A stretch of 43,185 bases of DNA, taken from positions 316,196-359,380 of the forward strand of contig NW_001865078.1 of NCBI RefSeq assembly GCF_000002865.3, in the 5' to 3' direction. The DNA is from Monosiga brevicollis MX1 (Eukaryota; Opisthokonta; Choanoflagellata; Craspedida; Salpingoecidae). Both the position numbers and the translations under genes were made by a program. Below, piece after piece: positions 1-11,100 of this stretch (the first letter of the stretch is position 1; each line of letters starts with the position of its first letter). The notes under the pieces are model-generated. The model was not told where the DNA came from. It made no database searches and was given only the letters and a program-made list of their open reading frames with translations.

Positions 1-108
1 GCGATCATGACGAGTATCTGAGAGAATCGTGCGCTCATTCTCATTTGTACTTCCATCTTCGTTGGCTTCACTCTCATCTGTACTCCTCGTCTTCATCATT
101 GCATTCAG

Positions 109-327
109 GTGACAAGTCCACCGTGCACCACGCCGTCTACGGCGGCATCAGAGACATCACATGCAAGTACCGAGGCGCGAACACGAGAAGCCTCAAGCGC
201 CGCTGTGGACCGTAGCTCTTCCCCATCAATCGTCCAAACTCGGTCTCCACGTCGAACACACCTTGCACGAGTGGCGCAGTGGCAACCACATCCCAAGAAG
301 AGAAAATCGTCTAAGTCCACCCAATGA
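109..327 (+). CDS. Possible terminal exon of an upstream gene (partial)
   Basis: An open stretch rich in Ser, Thr and Arg follows a good splice acceptor (cattcag, ending at 108) and stops with TGA at 325-327. It is more GC-rich than the DNA after it, and an AATAAA signal lies about 60 bases past the stop (389-394), as expected for the 3' end of a plus-strand gene. The last residues are basic (PKKRKSSK), like a nuclear localisation signal. No domain is recognised and the rest of the gene would lie left of the window. It could be chance, since a second frame is also open here. Confidence 0.3.
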   Translation: MTSPPCTTPSTAASETSHASTEARTREASSAAVDRSSSPSIVQTRSPRRTHLARVAQWQPHPKKRKSSKSTQ

Positions 328-388
328 GGAAACAGCTTGCTTACTAAGTGTTTAGAAAAAAAAATCGTCCCGGGCGTTTGTCAATCGA

Positions 389-394
389 AATAAA
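389..394 (+). promoter_or_regulatory. Candidate poly(A) signal AATAAA
   Basis: AATAAA lies about 60 bases after the stop of the possible terminal exon ending at 327. The base composition changes to AT-rich at the same place. Confidence 0.3.
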
Positions 395-1417
395 CCTTGA
401 ATGACCATTGATCAATCGGAACTTGTCTTGTCCATCTGCTTCTACCCACCAAGTTGTCTCATTGCTTCGCTGACTCGTCTTATGGCGCTGCCATTTGACA
501 TACCAATCAGAGCCATGTAGCCCTAGAGAGTCAAAGCCAAATAAGTTTCGTATGGAAAAGAAATGGGATTTATTTCAAAATAAATGATTTTCTGGTCTTT
601 GGGCTGCTATGGCATCCACAGGAAGCGTATGAACACAAGAGCACCCTCGTTTGATCCGCAAAAATTTAGCGCTTCTGCTGTGCTTGATTTGAAACGCACA
701 GCAGACAGAATCGCCGAGCACGACCCGAAATACTGACTGCCAATTAATCGCACCTGCCTCAATCCCAAGAGCAATATGTTGTTACAAAAAGGGAATACAT
801 ATGTTACTTTCAAGGAGGTGACCGAACTATCCCGCTGAACAACATATTAAGGTACATTCCTTGGTGGATGGCTGTCTGACGACATGCCGCGACATGCCGT
901 GTGTGTGGGGAAGAGGTCCTCATGCTCACTGAGTTGGCGACACTTCAGATTCCGTTTGCCGACTGTTTAATGTGTAGGTATTGACACAGTTTCAAGCATA
1001 AAAAGGGGTAGGTTGCCAACCTGAGAACCATAAAGGAAAAAGCTAGTGGAAAAGCGGCGCATGCCACACAGTCCCACAACTCTTGACAACATACCCACAA
1101 ACCAAGTACCGATTTGAAGAATTACGATCCGCGATGACGGAGTGCAACCTCCACGATTCATCGCTTCCACTACAACTTTACAATGAGGTTCTGCGCTTCC
1201 ACTACAACTTCACAATGAGGTTCTGCATCAACTTTCAGGCAGCAGCAAGCCGGGATAACGAGAGAGGATCAATGCCACTGCATTAAGTGTGCCCGTGTGG
1301 CGGTGAATCCGGTGATGCACTTTGACCACTGATGGCTTGAGGGCTCATTTTTATTTTCTTGAGCCGGCATTGCGCCGGTGGAGGTGTGCCTGCCGCTCAC
1401 GGCTAGTGCTCGCGGTG
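395..1417. other. Intergenic region without a recognised gene
   Basis: About 1 kb of mixed, relatively AT-rich DNA. No reading frame on either strand resembles a known protein, and no tRNA-like or rRNA-like sequence is seen. The only structure noted is a 32-bp tandem duplication at 1162-1225. The promoter and 5' leader of the membrane protein gene starting at 1418 must lie in the right part. Confidence 0.6.
1162..1225 (+). repeat. Tandem duplication, 2 x 32 bp
   Basis: Two head-to-tail copies (1162-1193 and 1194-1225) that begin CGCTTCCACTACAACTT and differ at one base. The high identity implies a recent duplication. It lies about 190 bp upstream of the start codon at 1418, so it could be in the promoter or 5' leader of that gene. 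Confidence 0.9.
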
Positions 1418-4163
1418 ATGGGGCTGTTCAAGGGCCTGGGCTTGCTGCTCGTGCTCGTCCTGCTTGGGAGTCGCGCTACGGCGAAGTCGGTGTCGTCAGC
1501 GGAGGGAGACTGGTCTCTGGTGACCAGCCTCCTTGTTGGCCAGGTCCCCCCGGCGCTCAAGGAAGCCGTGGCGCAGTTTGACAACAACATCCTCGTTCAA
1601 AGCCTGGGCCCAAATGCTTTTCTGCTGACCGATGCGCAATACCACAAGCGTGTCGTCTTCAACGAATCTGGCTCCACCCCGCTCGTCGCCCCGTCCATCG
1701 AGTTTCCCGCCTCGGCCTCGGCATGCCTCTTGCCCGATGGCTTCGGTTTTGTGTACAACCATGCCGAGCTTGCCTTTGTGGCCCCTGATGGCACGACTCG
1801 AGCCAAAAAGGCCCTCTCTCCTTCGTTGCTGGCCAACGCCACCTTGGCGTGTGACCCTACTCAAGCCAAGCCCACTGTCATCGTTGGAGTCGTGAACAGC
1901 TCGAGCAACTCACGAAAGCCAGCCGTTCCGTTGATCTTCCGCTGCTTCTACAATGCGTCCACACCTCAGCTCGATTGCCGCACCTCCTCATACCCACGCC
2001 GCAACACGGGCTTTGTTTGGACCCTCGACGGAATCCTTACGGCAGCTGCTTTTTCGACACCCTTTTCCGAATCCAGCTTCTTGCTCTCCAACCAGCTTCT
2101 CTATCCCAACCAGCCCCCGCCACCAGGCCACTCGGTTGACGTCGGCCCGACGGCAACGTGCAAGGAGCTGCAGTACAGCTCTGCCGTCTTTCCCCTCAAT
2201 TCCCAATATGCCGCTCTTATTACGGCCACCCTTGAGTTGTACATTGTGCAAATGGGCCCTCGTCCAATTTTTTCCAATTGTCGCGTTCTCGTGCACCGGC
2301 AGCTTCCCGATGACATTGCCGAGCTCTCCCACGCAAGCATCTACCCCCTTGATCCTTCCGGGACGCTGGCCATGTTGGTGCTCCAGCCCATCGACTCCGA
2401 TTGCGTTCACCTCTATGCTTTGGGGTTTGATCCATCAATTGGGGATCAGGGCATCTTCAACTTGAGCACAGGCCATCCCCTCCCCGGTGTTCAGCTGGCT
2501 ACGCACGTCTTTGTACCCCACCAAAAGCAATTGCTGGTCATGGGTCGTGTGTTGCAGCCACAGAATGTACTCCTCGGTCACACGGTGCCGGCCGAACGAC
2601 AGAACCGCCGTGACATCAATGCCAACACTGAGGGCAAATTGACGCCATCGAAGTTTTCGATAAACCTTCAGGCTTATACAGCGTCGGCCCACTCAATCCC
2701 CAACGGCCAATCGAAGCGCAAACACATGCCGTCATGGCTGTGCTGGGGTCTGAGTATTGGTGTGATGATCGTGCTCGTAGCGGTTGTCGGGCAGCGGGCC
2801 AAGCGTAAGCATGCAGAAGCACAAGGAGACGGCAACAGCAAGGCTTCTAAAAGGCTTCCAGCTATGCCTGATTTTATGATTTCAATGGTCTTTGGCACGC
2901 TGACGAATCATTTCACGAGGATCAGCGAGTCAGACTGTGTTGACTGGTCATCTTCCGATTTGTGGATGTTGCTCCTTCGCATCGATGATAAGAGGAAGAG
3001 CGACGAGAAGAGAACATGGGCACGTCGCCTGCTTGAGTTGCTCAAGCACCACTTGGAGGCTCAAGCGCCTCTACAAGGGCCTCTCCCGGCCCGGCTTGCC
3101 ACATTGCTTTCTTACCTGACGGTTGACGAAGCAAAAGCCTTGGCTTTCACCTTCCTGTGCCACTCCAGTACGTATAAGTACACCATACAACGCGGTGTCG
3201 GCTGAGCTTTTGCGTTTGCCAACACACATTTCCCCGCGCTCATGGTTGCCACTCTTCCAACTACCTCATAGAAAAAAAAGATTACGAGCTGGTCAAAGAC
3301 GTTACAAGGGCCTTGCTGCAGCAATTCGTTAAAATCCCTGATGATCGCTCTGTCAGCGACTTTTTGTTGTCAAACAACGATGGCGAAGAAGAGTCTTGCC
3401 TTTGGATTCGTCTTTTACAACATGGCTTCGTAAGCATGTAGCACTTCTATGCGCGCAGCGGCGATAAATGTTCATCATGGCCTGTGTGTTTCCTTTGCCA
3501 GGATGATCTGGCACACGATGTCTTGGAATTGCTAGACTCTAACAAACAGAAGCAACAGGTTGAAGAGGTGGGTGCAGCTTGTTGTCGCGTTGTTGTGCCA
3601 TAGGTCGAAACGCCTTCTTCTCAACGATTTTATCGTGCCTTGATCACTTGTCGCTACTCTATGGTCAGCTCTTGAGTGTCGACTCAAGAGTTTCTGGGGT
3701 CCAGAAAATCGCGTCGTCTCCAGAGGAGTTTCCTCTTTGCTTTCGCTTCATCGTCAGATATGGTTCCCGAATCAACACACATCGCGCCAAGCTGTCAGCG
3801 ATCGATGACAACTGGTGCGAGCACTGGACGAAGCCCTTGATGACCGACGGCAACCGACCGTATATTATGAATCTCTGCATAGAATTGGTTAAAGACCGAG
3901 ATGTGTATCCCTTCGTGTTTATGGCAATGTGCATTGTGGTCTTTTGTGACAAGAGGCACGGCACGAAGTCTGGACCCTACTGTTCCGCGTGCCTAAAAAC
4001 CTTCAAAGACTACCCGGATCTGTTCAAAGTGAACCTTACAACGGCTCGCAAACGTTACCAAAAGCGAGGCCAAAGAAAAACTGGAGGCCAAGCAAGCAAC
4101 TCGACGCAGGCCACGCCGAGCAGTCCGATGACGTCGTCACCCGTACCTTCCACTGCTTTGTGA
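1418..4163 (+). CDS. Type I membrane protein of unknown function
   Basis: Proposed exons are 1418-3167, 3281-3429, 3502-3567, 3604-3663 and 3705-4163, giving about 827 residues. The ATG at 1418 is the first in frame and opens a clear signal peptide (MGLFKGLGLLLVLVLLGSRA). About 420 lumenal or extracellular residues follow, with many beta-like segments and NxS/T sites. One membrane helix lies near residues 438-460 (WGLSIGVMIVLVAVVG), flanked by basic residues. The cytosolic part is mostly helical and ends in a Lys/Arg-rich then Ser/Thr/Pro-rich tail. The reading frame is well kept across donors GTACGT, GTAAGC, GTGGGT and GTCAGC. The last intron, 41 nt, is unusually short and is the weakest part of the model. 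I do not recognise the family. A sorting-receptor or trafficking role would fit the layout but is only a guess. The gene converges on VDAC, with 162 bp between the stops. Confidence 0.65.
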
Positions 4164-4323
4164 TTCGAATTGCATTTTGTTTTTTTCTTTCTTTCTTTCT
4201 TGTGATGCATGGTTCAATTTTGTTAAAACACTGTCAAACAACACAGTTGGGAAGGCTGATCGCATGGCACCGTCGCCAAAGAGTCGGTAGCAGCGAGCCG
4301 GAAAGAAAAGGAGGGGGAAACAG

Positions 4324-4329
4324 ATTTAT
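4324..4329 (-). promoter_or_regulatory. Poly(A) signal overlapping the VDAC stop codon
   Basis: On the minus strand the last codons read CAA TAA ATC, so AATAAA uses the last two bases of the Gln codon, the TAA stop and the next base. Cleavage here would leave a very short 3' untranslated region, in keeping with the tight convergent spacing to the plus-strand gene ending at 4163. Confidence 0.5.
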
Positions 4330-5622
4330 TGGCTGAGGGTGAGGTGGAGGCCAACCTGGTGCTTGTCCGAGGCGAGGGCGTTGCCGGCAATGTCGGCTGA
4401 GAGACGGAGAAGGACGCCGGGGCGGACGGCAACAACGTAGCTGGCGTTAATGTCCATGGCGGTGTTGATCTTGACCTTGGCAAAGGAAGTGGCGTCGAGA
4501 CGCTTTTGGGCGGCAACGGCGAGGGAGGTGGCACCCGAGGTGCGGTTCCAGCCAAACTGGACACCGGCCTGGACGGCGGGGTTGACAGCGTGGAAGATGC
4601 TGCCATCGACCTTGGCGGCGTCGGTGATGGAGGTGCCAACGATGAGGTCGCCCTCACGGTAGCCGACGGTGAACTTGGTGCCCGAGGGGGCAAAGGTACC
4701 GAGGCTGATGTTGCTGCTGACGCCAAAGAGGAAGTTCTTGTAGCCAAAGCAAGTGGTGGCGTTGATGGCCTTTTGGGTCACGTCCATGGTGGCAGTGAAG
4801 GCATCCTTCTTCAAGGCGGTCTTGAGCTTGAGGTCCTGAATGCCAGCTGTTTCAAGTGACAAAGAAAGGCAGGGGGTGTGCGTTAAGATGGGACAAACAT
4901 GGGCAAAGGAAGGAACGCGCATTCATGGCGAAATTCTCGGTCAAAAGTCATCAGTTGGGAGAGGGGGAGGGTACCAGGCGGGCTTACCGTTGGGGACAAA
5001 GTTGGCGCACAGGGTGGCATCAGAGCCAGCAACAACCTTGTTGGCAACGCCGATCTCGGTGGCCACAACATTCTTGGTGGTCCACTTTTCCTTGATGCTC
5101 ACACCGGTGGGCTATTTGGTCGTGAGAAGGGTTGAAGAGAAAAGAAAGGGGTCAGTCCACAGGCTGCGAGCTGCGTGAATATGGAGTGAAAGAGATGGGA
5201 AGATACTGCGTGAGCACAGACCTTGTGGGTATACTTGGTCTCGAGGAGAGCGTTGACGGCACCGCTGGCGTTAGAGCGGGCACCCTCGACCTTCAGGGCC
5301 TAGCAAACCGCATCACATCGAGAACAGCATGAGATGATCGTCGTGCTGGTCATGGGTAACCCACTGAAAACAAAAGAACGCGCTCACAAACACACAGAAG
5401 GGGGAACAGAAAGGAGCATCAATCAACGTACAACGCCGTTGGCGGCAGTCGACTTGAGGGTGAGCTTGTTCTCGGCGCCACCTGCGGGGGTTGAAAAAAA
5501 AATGAGGGTGAATTGACACGGCGGTGGAAATGGTGGCTGGAGGGCGGCGCTGACCTACCAAAGTCATCGGAGAAGAGGTCGTTGGCCGCACGGGTGATGT
5601 CACCAGCCTTGGGAGGAGCCAT
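4326..5622 (-). CDS. VDAC: Mitochondrial outer-membrane porin VDAC
   Basis: Exons on the minus strand, 5' to 3', are 5559-5622, 5432-5481, 5222-5299, 4988-5111 and 4326-4846. They give 278 residues, close to the usual 280-285, and all splice phases fit. The product is the voltage-dependent anion channel, a 19-stranded beta-barrel that passes ATP, ADP and other metabolites across the mitochondrial outer membrane. The start is MAPPKAGDITRAANDLFSDD, matching the N-terminal helix region of the family. Amphipathic strands then alternate through the chain, for example ENKLTLKSTAANGV and GTKFTVGYREGDLIVGTSI. The end, KHQVGLHLTLSQ, matches the conserved last strand in which a hydrophobic and polar alternation closes the barrel. 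The minus-strand AATAAA (4324-4329) overlaps the TAA stop. No disruption is seen. The protein family is clear. Which VDAC paralogue it is cannot be told. Confidence 0.93.
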
Positions 5623-6635
5623 GTCGATGGTTGGGAGGATTGAAGGAGAAAAAGAGACGAGAAACGGGAAAGCTGGCGACCGGCAGAGACAGGCAAGGCG
5701 ATGGTGGTGAGATGAAAGAAGTCAGGCACAGAGCAGCAGCCGCGATATCTAGCCGCACTAGGGCAGGAGTGACGACAGCACACAGTAGCACACCCGAGAA
5801 GAAAATGGCACAAAAAAAAAACATGGACGAGCCGAGCTAGAGGTACAGAGAGGAAAGAGATGGAGAGAAAAAAAAAAGCATCAACAACAGTGGCAACAAT
5901 CAGTCGTAGTCGTCGCAGTGGGGAGTGATGTTCTCAATAATGACACGGCTCATCAGCCCAAATGGCCACCACAAGACCACCACCAGTTGCAGTCACAAAG
6001 AGGGCAGGGAATGGATCAATGGAAAAAAAAAAGGGAGAGAAATGAGAGAGAGAGATACGAAAAAGAGAGGGCAGAGAGGGCAGAGAGAGAGAGAGGACAA
6101 GAGAGAGAGAGAGAGAGAGAGGAGATTCGAGGTTCGAGAGAGAGATTCTCAAGAGAGAGAGAGAGAGAGGGCAGAGGGTGGAGCTCTTGTTGCGGGTGCG
6201 GGCACAAGCACAGGCGTCATGCGCAACGCCATGAAACCCTTCTCAGCTTCTCAGCGGGTTGCAAAGCGTGTCAAGTGTGCCGGTTATGATCGGCAAGACA
6301 ACGCGTGTCAAGCCTTTCATGCCCATGGTGGCAGGGGAGAGACAACCACAAAAAGGGGGGGGGTCACTGCGGGTCACTGCGGGTCAGTGACCGCGCTGCC
6401 ATTTTGTGAAGGCACGCCACCATTAACACCACAACAGAAAAAGAGCTCCAAACCCGAGTTGTGCTGTGCATAAACCCGCTCAACGATACACCCTGCTCAG
6501 CCATTCTCTCCGCTTGGCCAAGTCAGCGTGTTGATGCCAGTGAGCTGCATGGGGCCTCGATAAAAGACCCGCTGCCATATCACTGGCACAGCACAGACCT
6601 CAAACACCAGACGCCACTGCCACTGTGTGTGTGCG

Positions 6636-6702
<67 letters not shown>

Positions 6703-8165
6703 CACACACACACACAGACACACACTACGCAATACAACAGTTACTCTTTCTTACTTTGCAAATAGAAAATGAGAGAAAAAAAAAAGGGGTTTGAGGCTGG
6801 AAGAGGGGTGAGCGAATAAAACTTGAGAAACAGAGACACGACTTTGTTACTGGCAGAGCATAGTGAGCTGGTAAACGGCGAAGAAGAGATGTGGGCTGGG
6901 GATGATAGAATCTTAGAGAATGGCAGAGCGCAATGAAACAGAAACTTAAAAGAGACTCGGAGATTAGGAGACTCATGGGGTTGGGCCAAAGGGGAATAAG
7001 CCAAAGGGTGTTTTTGAGTGACAAGCAATACAAAATTATGACCCTGGCCGTAGTGGTGACGTTTGCACTGTCCTCGTCAAAAAGCTGACATTGACATTGT
7101 TACACTTTGCTACACTATTGTCTGTTTAGAGACTGATGTTTGACACATAGCTTTGCTGATACTGGTTATAGTTGAAGAAGGAAAAAGTCGGTGTGGAGTG
7201 ATACACAAATCCAGCCAAACCCTTTCGAGCAGTGTCAACGTTGGCACACCCATTGGGCAACCCTATGATGCAATGCACGCCAAAGTTTCAAATGGCGAAA
7301 GCAGTGAAATATCACCAGCACGGGAATGCAGTGAAGTTTTTTTACGTGCAAAAGGCAAGATCTTGTCCAAATTGATTTGGCAGTGGACCGTGCATCTTTA
7401 ATTTTAAGCGCACGCTCTGTAAAATTGAATGGCATTTATTTTGTTGGATCGTCAGGCCTTGCGAGTGGCGAGAGATAGAGAGAAGGTGAGTGTGTGATTC
7501 AGAGAATGTGAAACTTAACGAGAATCTTGTACAGAGAAAAAAAGCCAATAGCAGAGAATGTGTGCTTCTGGATGATCACATCAGAGAGAGAGAGAGAGAG
7601 TGTGTGTGTGTGTGTGAGCGATTTGGCGACGTCGTTGGCGACGGCGACGGCAGCGCCACTGCACTGGTCGCACTGCTTCCCGTGTGCGCGCGGGCTCGTT
7701 TTCCATCCCTCCCGTCTCCTTTCGTTCATGTCGACTGCGTTCAAAAAGCTGTTGTTGTTATTGTCTGTGGGCTTGAGGCATCATCCATGGCTCGACTTTT
7801 TCTCTCACACTGCTGCTGTGCTCGGTAGGAACGGGATCTCAGTCCCGGCTTGCTGTCTGGTTGGCTGTACTGTGCTGTATCTTGCAGCGCGGGAGCTTTT
7901 TGAAGCATCAGTGGTGCGCTTTTGAGCCGGCAGCGAATGGACTGCGTTGTGGCTCGCTGAGGTGGGTCAACGCCCCCGACCAAGTTTGAATTATTTGTCC
8001 TTGTTGGCATTCCAACGGCCCCGTCCAGTGGCGCGCATGAGGGCTCACCCACCTTCATGTCATTCTGCTAGGCGCCGCAACCAGATTACACGCTGAGCGT
8101 CTCTTCCCTTTGACCCGTCCCGCCCGGGTGCAGGCCCCACCTCCTGATTCTCAGACACCGACAGT
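5623..8165. other. Microsatellite-rich intergenic region between divergent VDAC and SEC31
   Basis: About 2.5 kb between the starts of two housekeeping genes read in opposite directions, so both promoters should lie here. It holds GA-rich tracts at about 6044-6171 and 6637-6700, a CA run at about 6703-6722 and a GA-then-GT run at about 7579-7616. Open frames across these tracts read as Arg-Glu or Leu-Ser dipeptides and are repeat artefacts. The remaining sequence (about 6730-7560 and 7620-8165) shows no frame resembling a known protein and no tRNA. Confidence 0.6.
6637..6722 (+). repeat. (GA)n followed by (CA)n microsatellite
   Basis: An almost uninterrupted GA dinucleotide run of about 60 bases is followed by GCGA and then a CA run. 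It lies in the intergenic region upstream of SEC31. Confidence 0.95.
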
Positions 8166-11100
8166 ATGATCATTCAAAGCCTGGAGCGCACCGCGCATTT
8201 GGCTTGGAATCCCGTGGGCGAGGTGAGGTCTTCCGTCGTACGACTCGCCTTCTTGACAGAACCAACGACATCAGTTTTGGGTCCCTGCAACTCTAACAGC
8301 ACCTTTCTTCACCCCGCCAACCCGGGCCACAGGACATTCTCCTGGCCACCGGTACCGATGCGCAACAATTGAGCCCCGATTTTAGGTGCGTACCCGCGCA
8401 TATCCCATACAGCAGCAGACAAAGCCCAGGACCCAGGGTCGTCTTGCTCTCGGCAAATCGAGGATTGTTCTTAACCCCCCGCGCGCTCTCTTGTTCTTCA
8501 GCACAACTGGTCATCTCGAGGTGGTCCGCCCTCAGCTCTCGAGCTCTTCGGCCCAGCCAGATCAAGGCAGCACCAACCCTGATGTGGTCGTTTCCCTGGA
8601 AAGCCCCGATCGCTTTCACGACTTGAAATGGGCCGCCCCCGCCAGCGTACGTCCCATGTTGTCCTGCTCTGCAGCCGACCCTGGTCGACAAGGCTCATGT
8701 CTCCTGCACTTCAACAACCTGCTTAGCGCGAAAATGGCCTGCTGGTTGGCGCCATGGATTCTGGTGTCATTCGCCTGTGGGATGCTGACGCCCTCATGCG
8801 GTACGCTGCACATCCAACATGACCATCTTCGCTCACCGTCTTTACTCAAACAACCATTGCCCTCTGCCCGGTGCCTCTCTCATCTCAATACCTCCCTCTG
8901 TCGTGATCACCGTGGGTCGGACTAGGAATGATCCCAATGCCTTGCTCGCTGCCCCGCGCCACGTAAGTCCTTACCCTTAGTCATCTGGCCTTGGCACTTT
9001 TCAGCACTTTTGGACTTTGAACTCACGCCCCATGATGCTCTGGGCTTGGCCCTGCGCTGCCTGCACACCCGACAGCATTCCGGAGCCGTGCGCGGCCTTG
9101 CGCTCAATCGCCTTGAGCCTCATTTGCTCGCGTCCATTGCCGCCGATTCCGAAGTCTACATCATGGACCTCAACAAACCTGAACAGCACTTTGCCCCGGG
9201 CCCAGATCTCCAGCCGCCCCAGGCCATGACCGGCGTGGCCTGGAACTGCCAAGTGCCCTACATCCTGGCGACTGCCGGCGCCAGTGGTCGCACCACCATC
9301 TGGGATCTTCGCGCCAGCAAGGCCATCATGACCCTCTCACACAACACCCCCGGCTTTCAGCCTCGCAGCCTCGCTTGGAATCCCGACCAAGGGCTCAGTC
9401 TCATCGTTGCTAGCGATAGTGACGCAACACCCGTCATCCAACTCTGGGATCTCCACAACGCCCAGGCCTGCGTCCACCAACTCCAAGGCCACCAAAAGGT
9501 TGGCGCTTGTTCATCCGCCCTCGATTCTCCCGTTTGTGCGCATGCCTTGCCATCCCATTCACCCCGGCTTCGTGTCGTTCCAACCCAATATTTTGATAGG
9601 GCGTGCTCTCTGTTGCTTGGTGTCCTCAAGACTCGAATCTCCTTCTCTCCGGCGGCAAAGATAACCGTGCCCTGTTGTGGGATCCCTTGGCCGAAGCCTA
9701 CGAAGACCAGCTGCTCAAGGAGCTTCACCCCGCTGGCAACTGGATCTTTGACGTCAATTGGTGCCCACGCAATCCGAGTCAGTCTCCTCTCTTTCTGTTG
9801 CAATCCATCTTTGATGGAAGCTCCGCACGACATTGTCCGCGGCAACGCCTGCTTGGGCCTTAAAGCGTTGCCGCCCCCTGTTGGCTTTTGTACTTGTCTC
9901 ACGCAGCCCTGTGTCGCTGTGTATTGGATGCAGGTTTGGTTGCCACAGCCGCTTTTGATGGCCAGGTCCGCTTGCAGTCGGTTGAGGCCGGCTCTGAGGT
10001 CGCAACGACCAACCCACAGCCCGTCCTCTCCCCACGTCTCGGTGCCCATACCCCGACCTCCGTCGGTGGCCAAAGCACCGGACAGCCTGGCGGCAGTGGT
10101 CATCATCACCATCATACTCCCAAATGGCTCAAGCGCCCCTGCGGCGCCTGCTTCGGCTTTGGTGGCCATCTCGTGCGCTTCTCATCCGAGTCTCGCCGAG
10201 TCCAAGTCTTCGCTTCTGTACGCGATGACCAATTGGCCACCCAAGCCGACAGCCTCAACAAGGCGTTGGCCGCCACGGACACTCAGACTCTGGAGCAGCG
10301 CACCGAGGCTCTCGAGCAAACAGGGGCCGCCGGCGCCATCGACGGCGATGATGTCATCTGGCGTTGCATTGTCAGCAGTCTTGATCCCCAGGCCCGTAAC
10401 AAGTATATGGGCCTCTTGGAGCTCAGGTGTGCTGGTGTAGTTCCGACCGTTCTACTCCCGCTCACCAGGACTTCCTGGGTGGTCTCAGATGGTCTTCTTC
10501 TCGCTCATCTCGTGCCTCCGTGCGCCTTCTTCTAGTGCCGACACGGTTGCACAGGAGGCCGACCACATTGCATCTGGTGTGAGTCAGGGCCCCGCTGTGC
10601 CGCCCACGCTGGGCGACGACCTCTACGACGGCTGCTTCAATGCCACCCCGGGCACCTCCGAACACGTGCTCGTGCAAGCGTTGGCCATGCGTCAGTTTGA
10701 CCTGGCCATCGACGTCTGCCTGGCAGAGGATCGTATGGCCGATGCCCTCATGCTCGCCATTGCCGCCGGGTATGTGCGCGTCGTCCCGTTCCACGCCAAG
10801 ATCATCACAGCTTTTGATCAGTATTCCTGTTCACATATCACATCTCTCTCAATTTCTATTGTTTATTTTATTTTATTTTATTTTTTATTTTATTTTTTAT
10901 TTTTTTTTTGACTGTCATTTTTTTTTTTTTTTTTTACTTTTATTAGACCAACCGAGCTGAGTCGTGTGCAGCAATTCTACTTTGCCCGCACCCAGTCCCC
11001 AAGCGCACGCTTGCTGCGCATGATTACCGAGGAGCGCTGGCTGGACATTGTCTCCCACATGGAGCTGGCCGCTTGGCAAGACTGCATGGCACTTCTTCTC

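Noticed and set aside
6130-6155. GGTTCGAGA, similar to a tRNA B box
   Set aside because: It lies inside a GA-rich tract with no A box, no cloverleaf and no T-run terminator at the right distance.
5918-6772. Arg-Glu-rich plus-strand frames and Leu-Ser-rich minus-strand frames
   Set aside because: These are dipeptide readings of GA dinucleotide microsatellites; the same holds near 13300-13670, 25135-25690 and 27390-27670.
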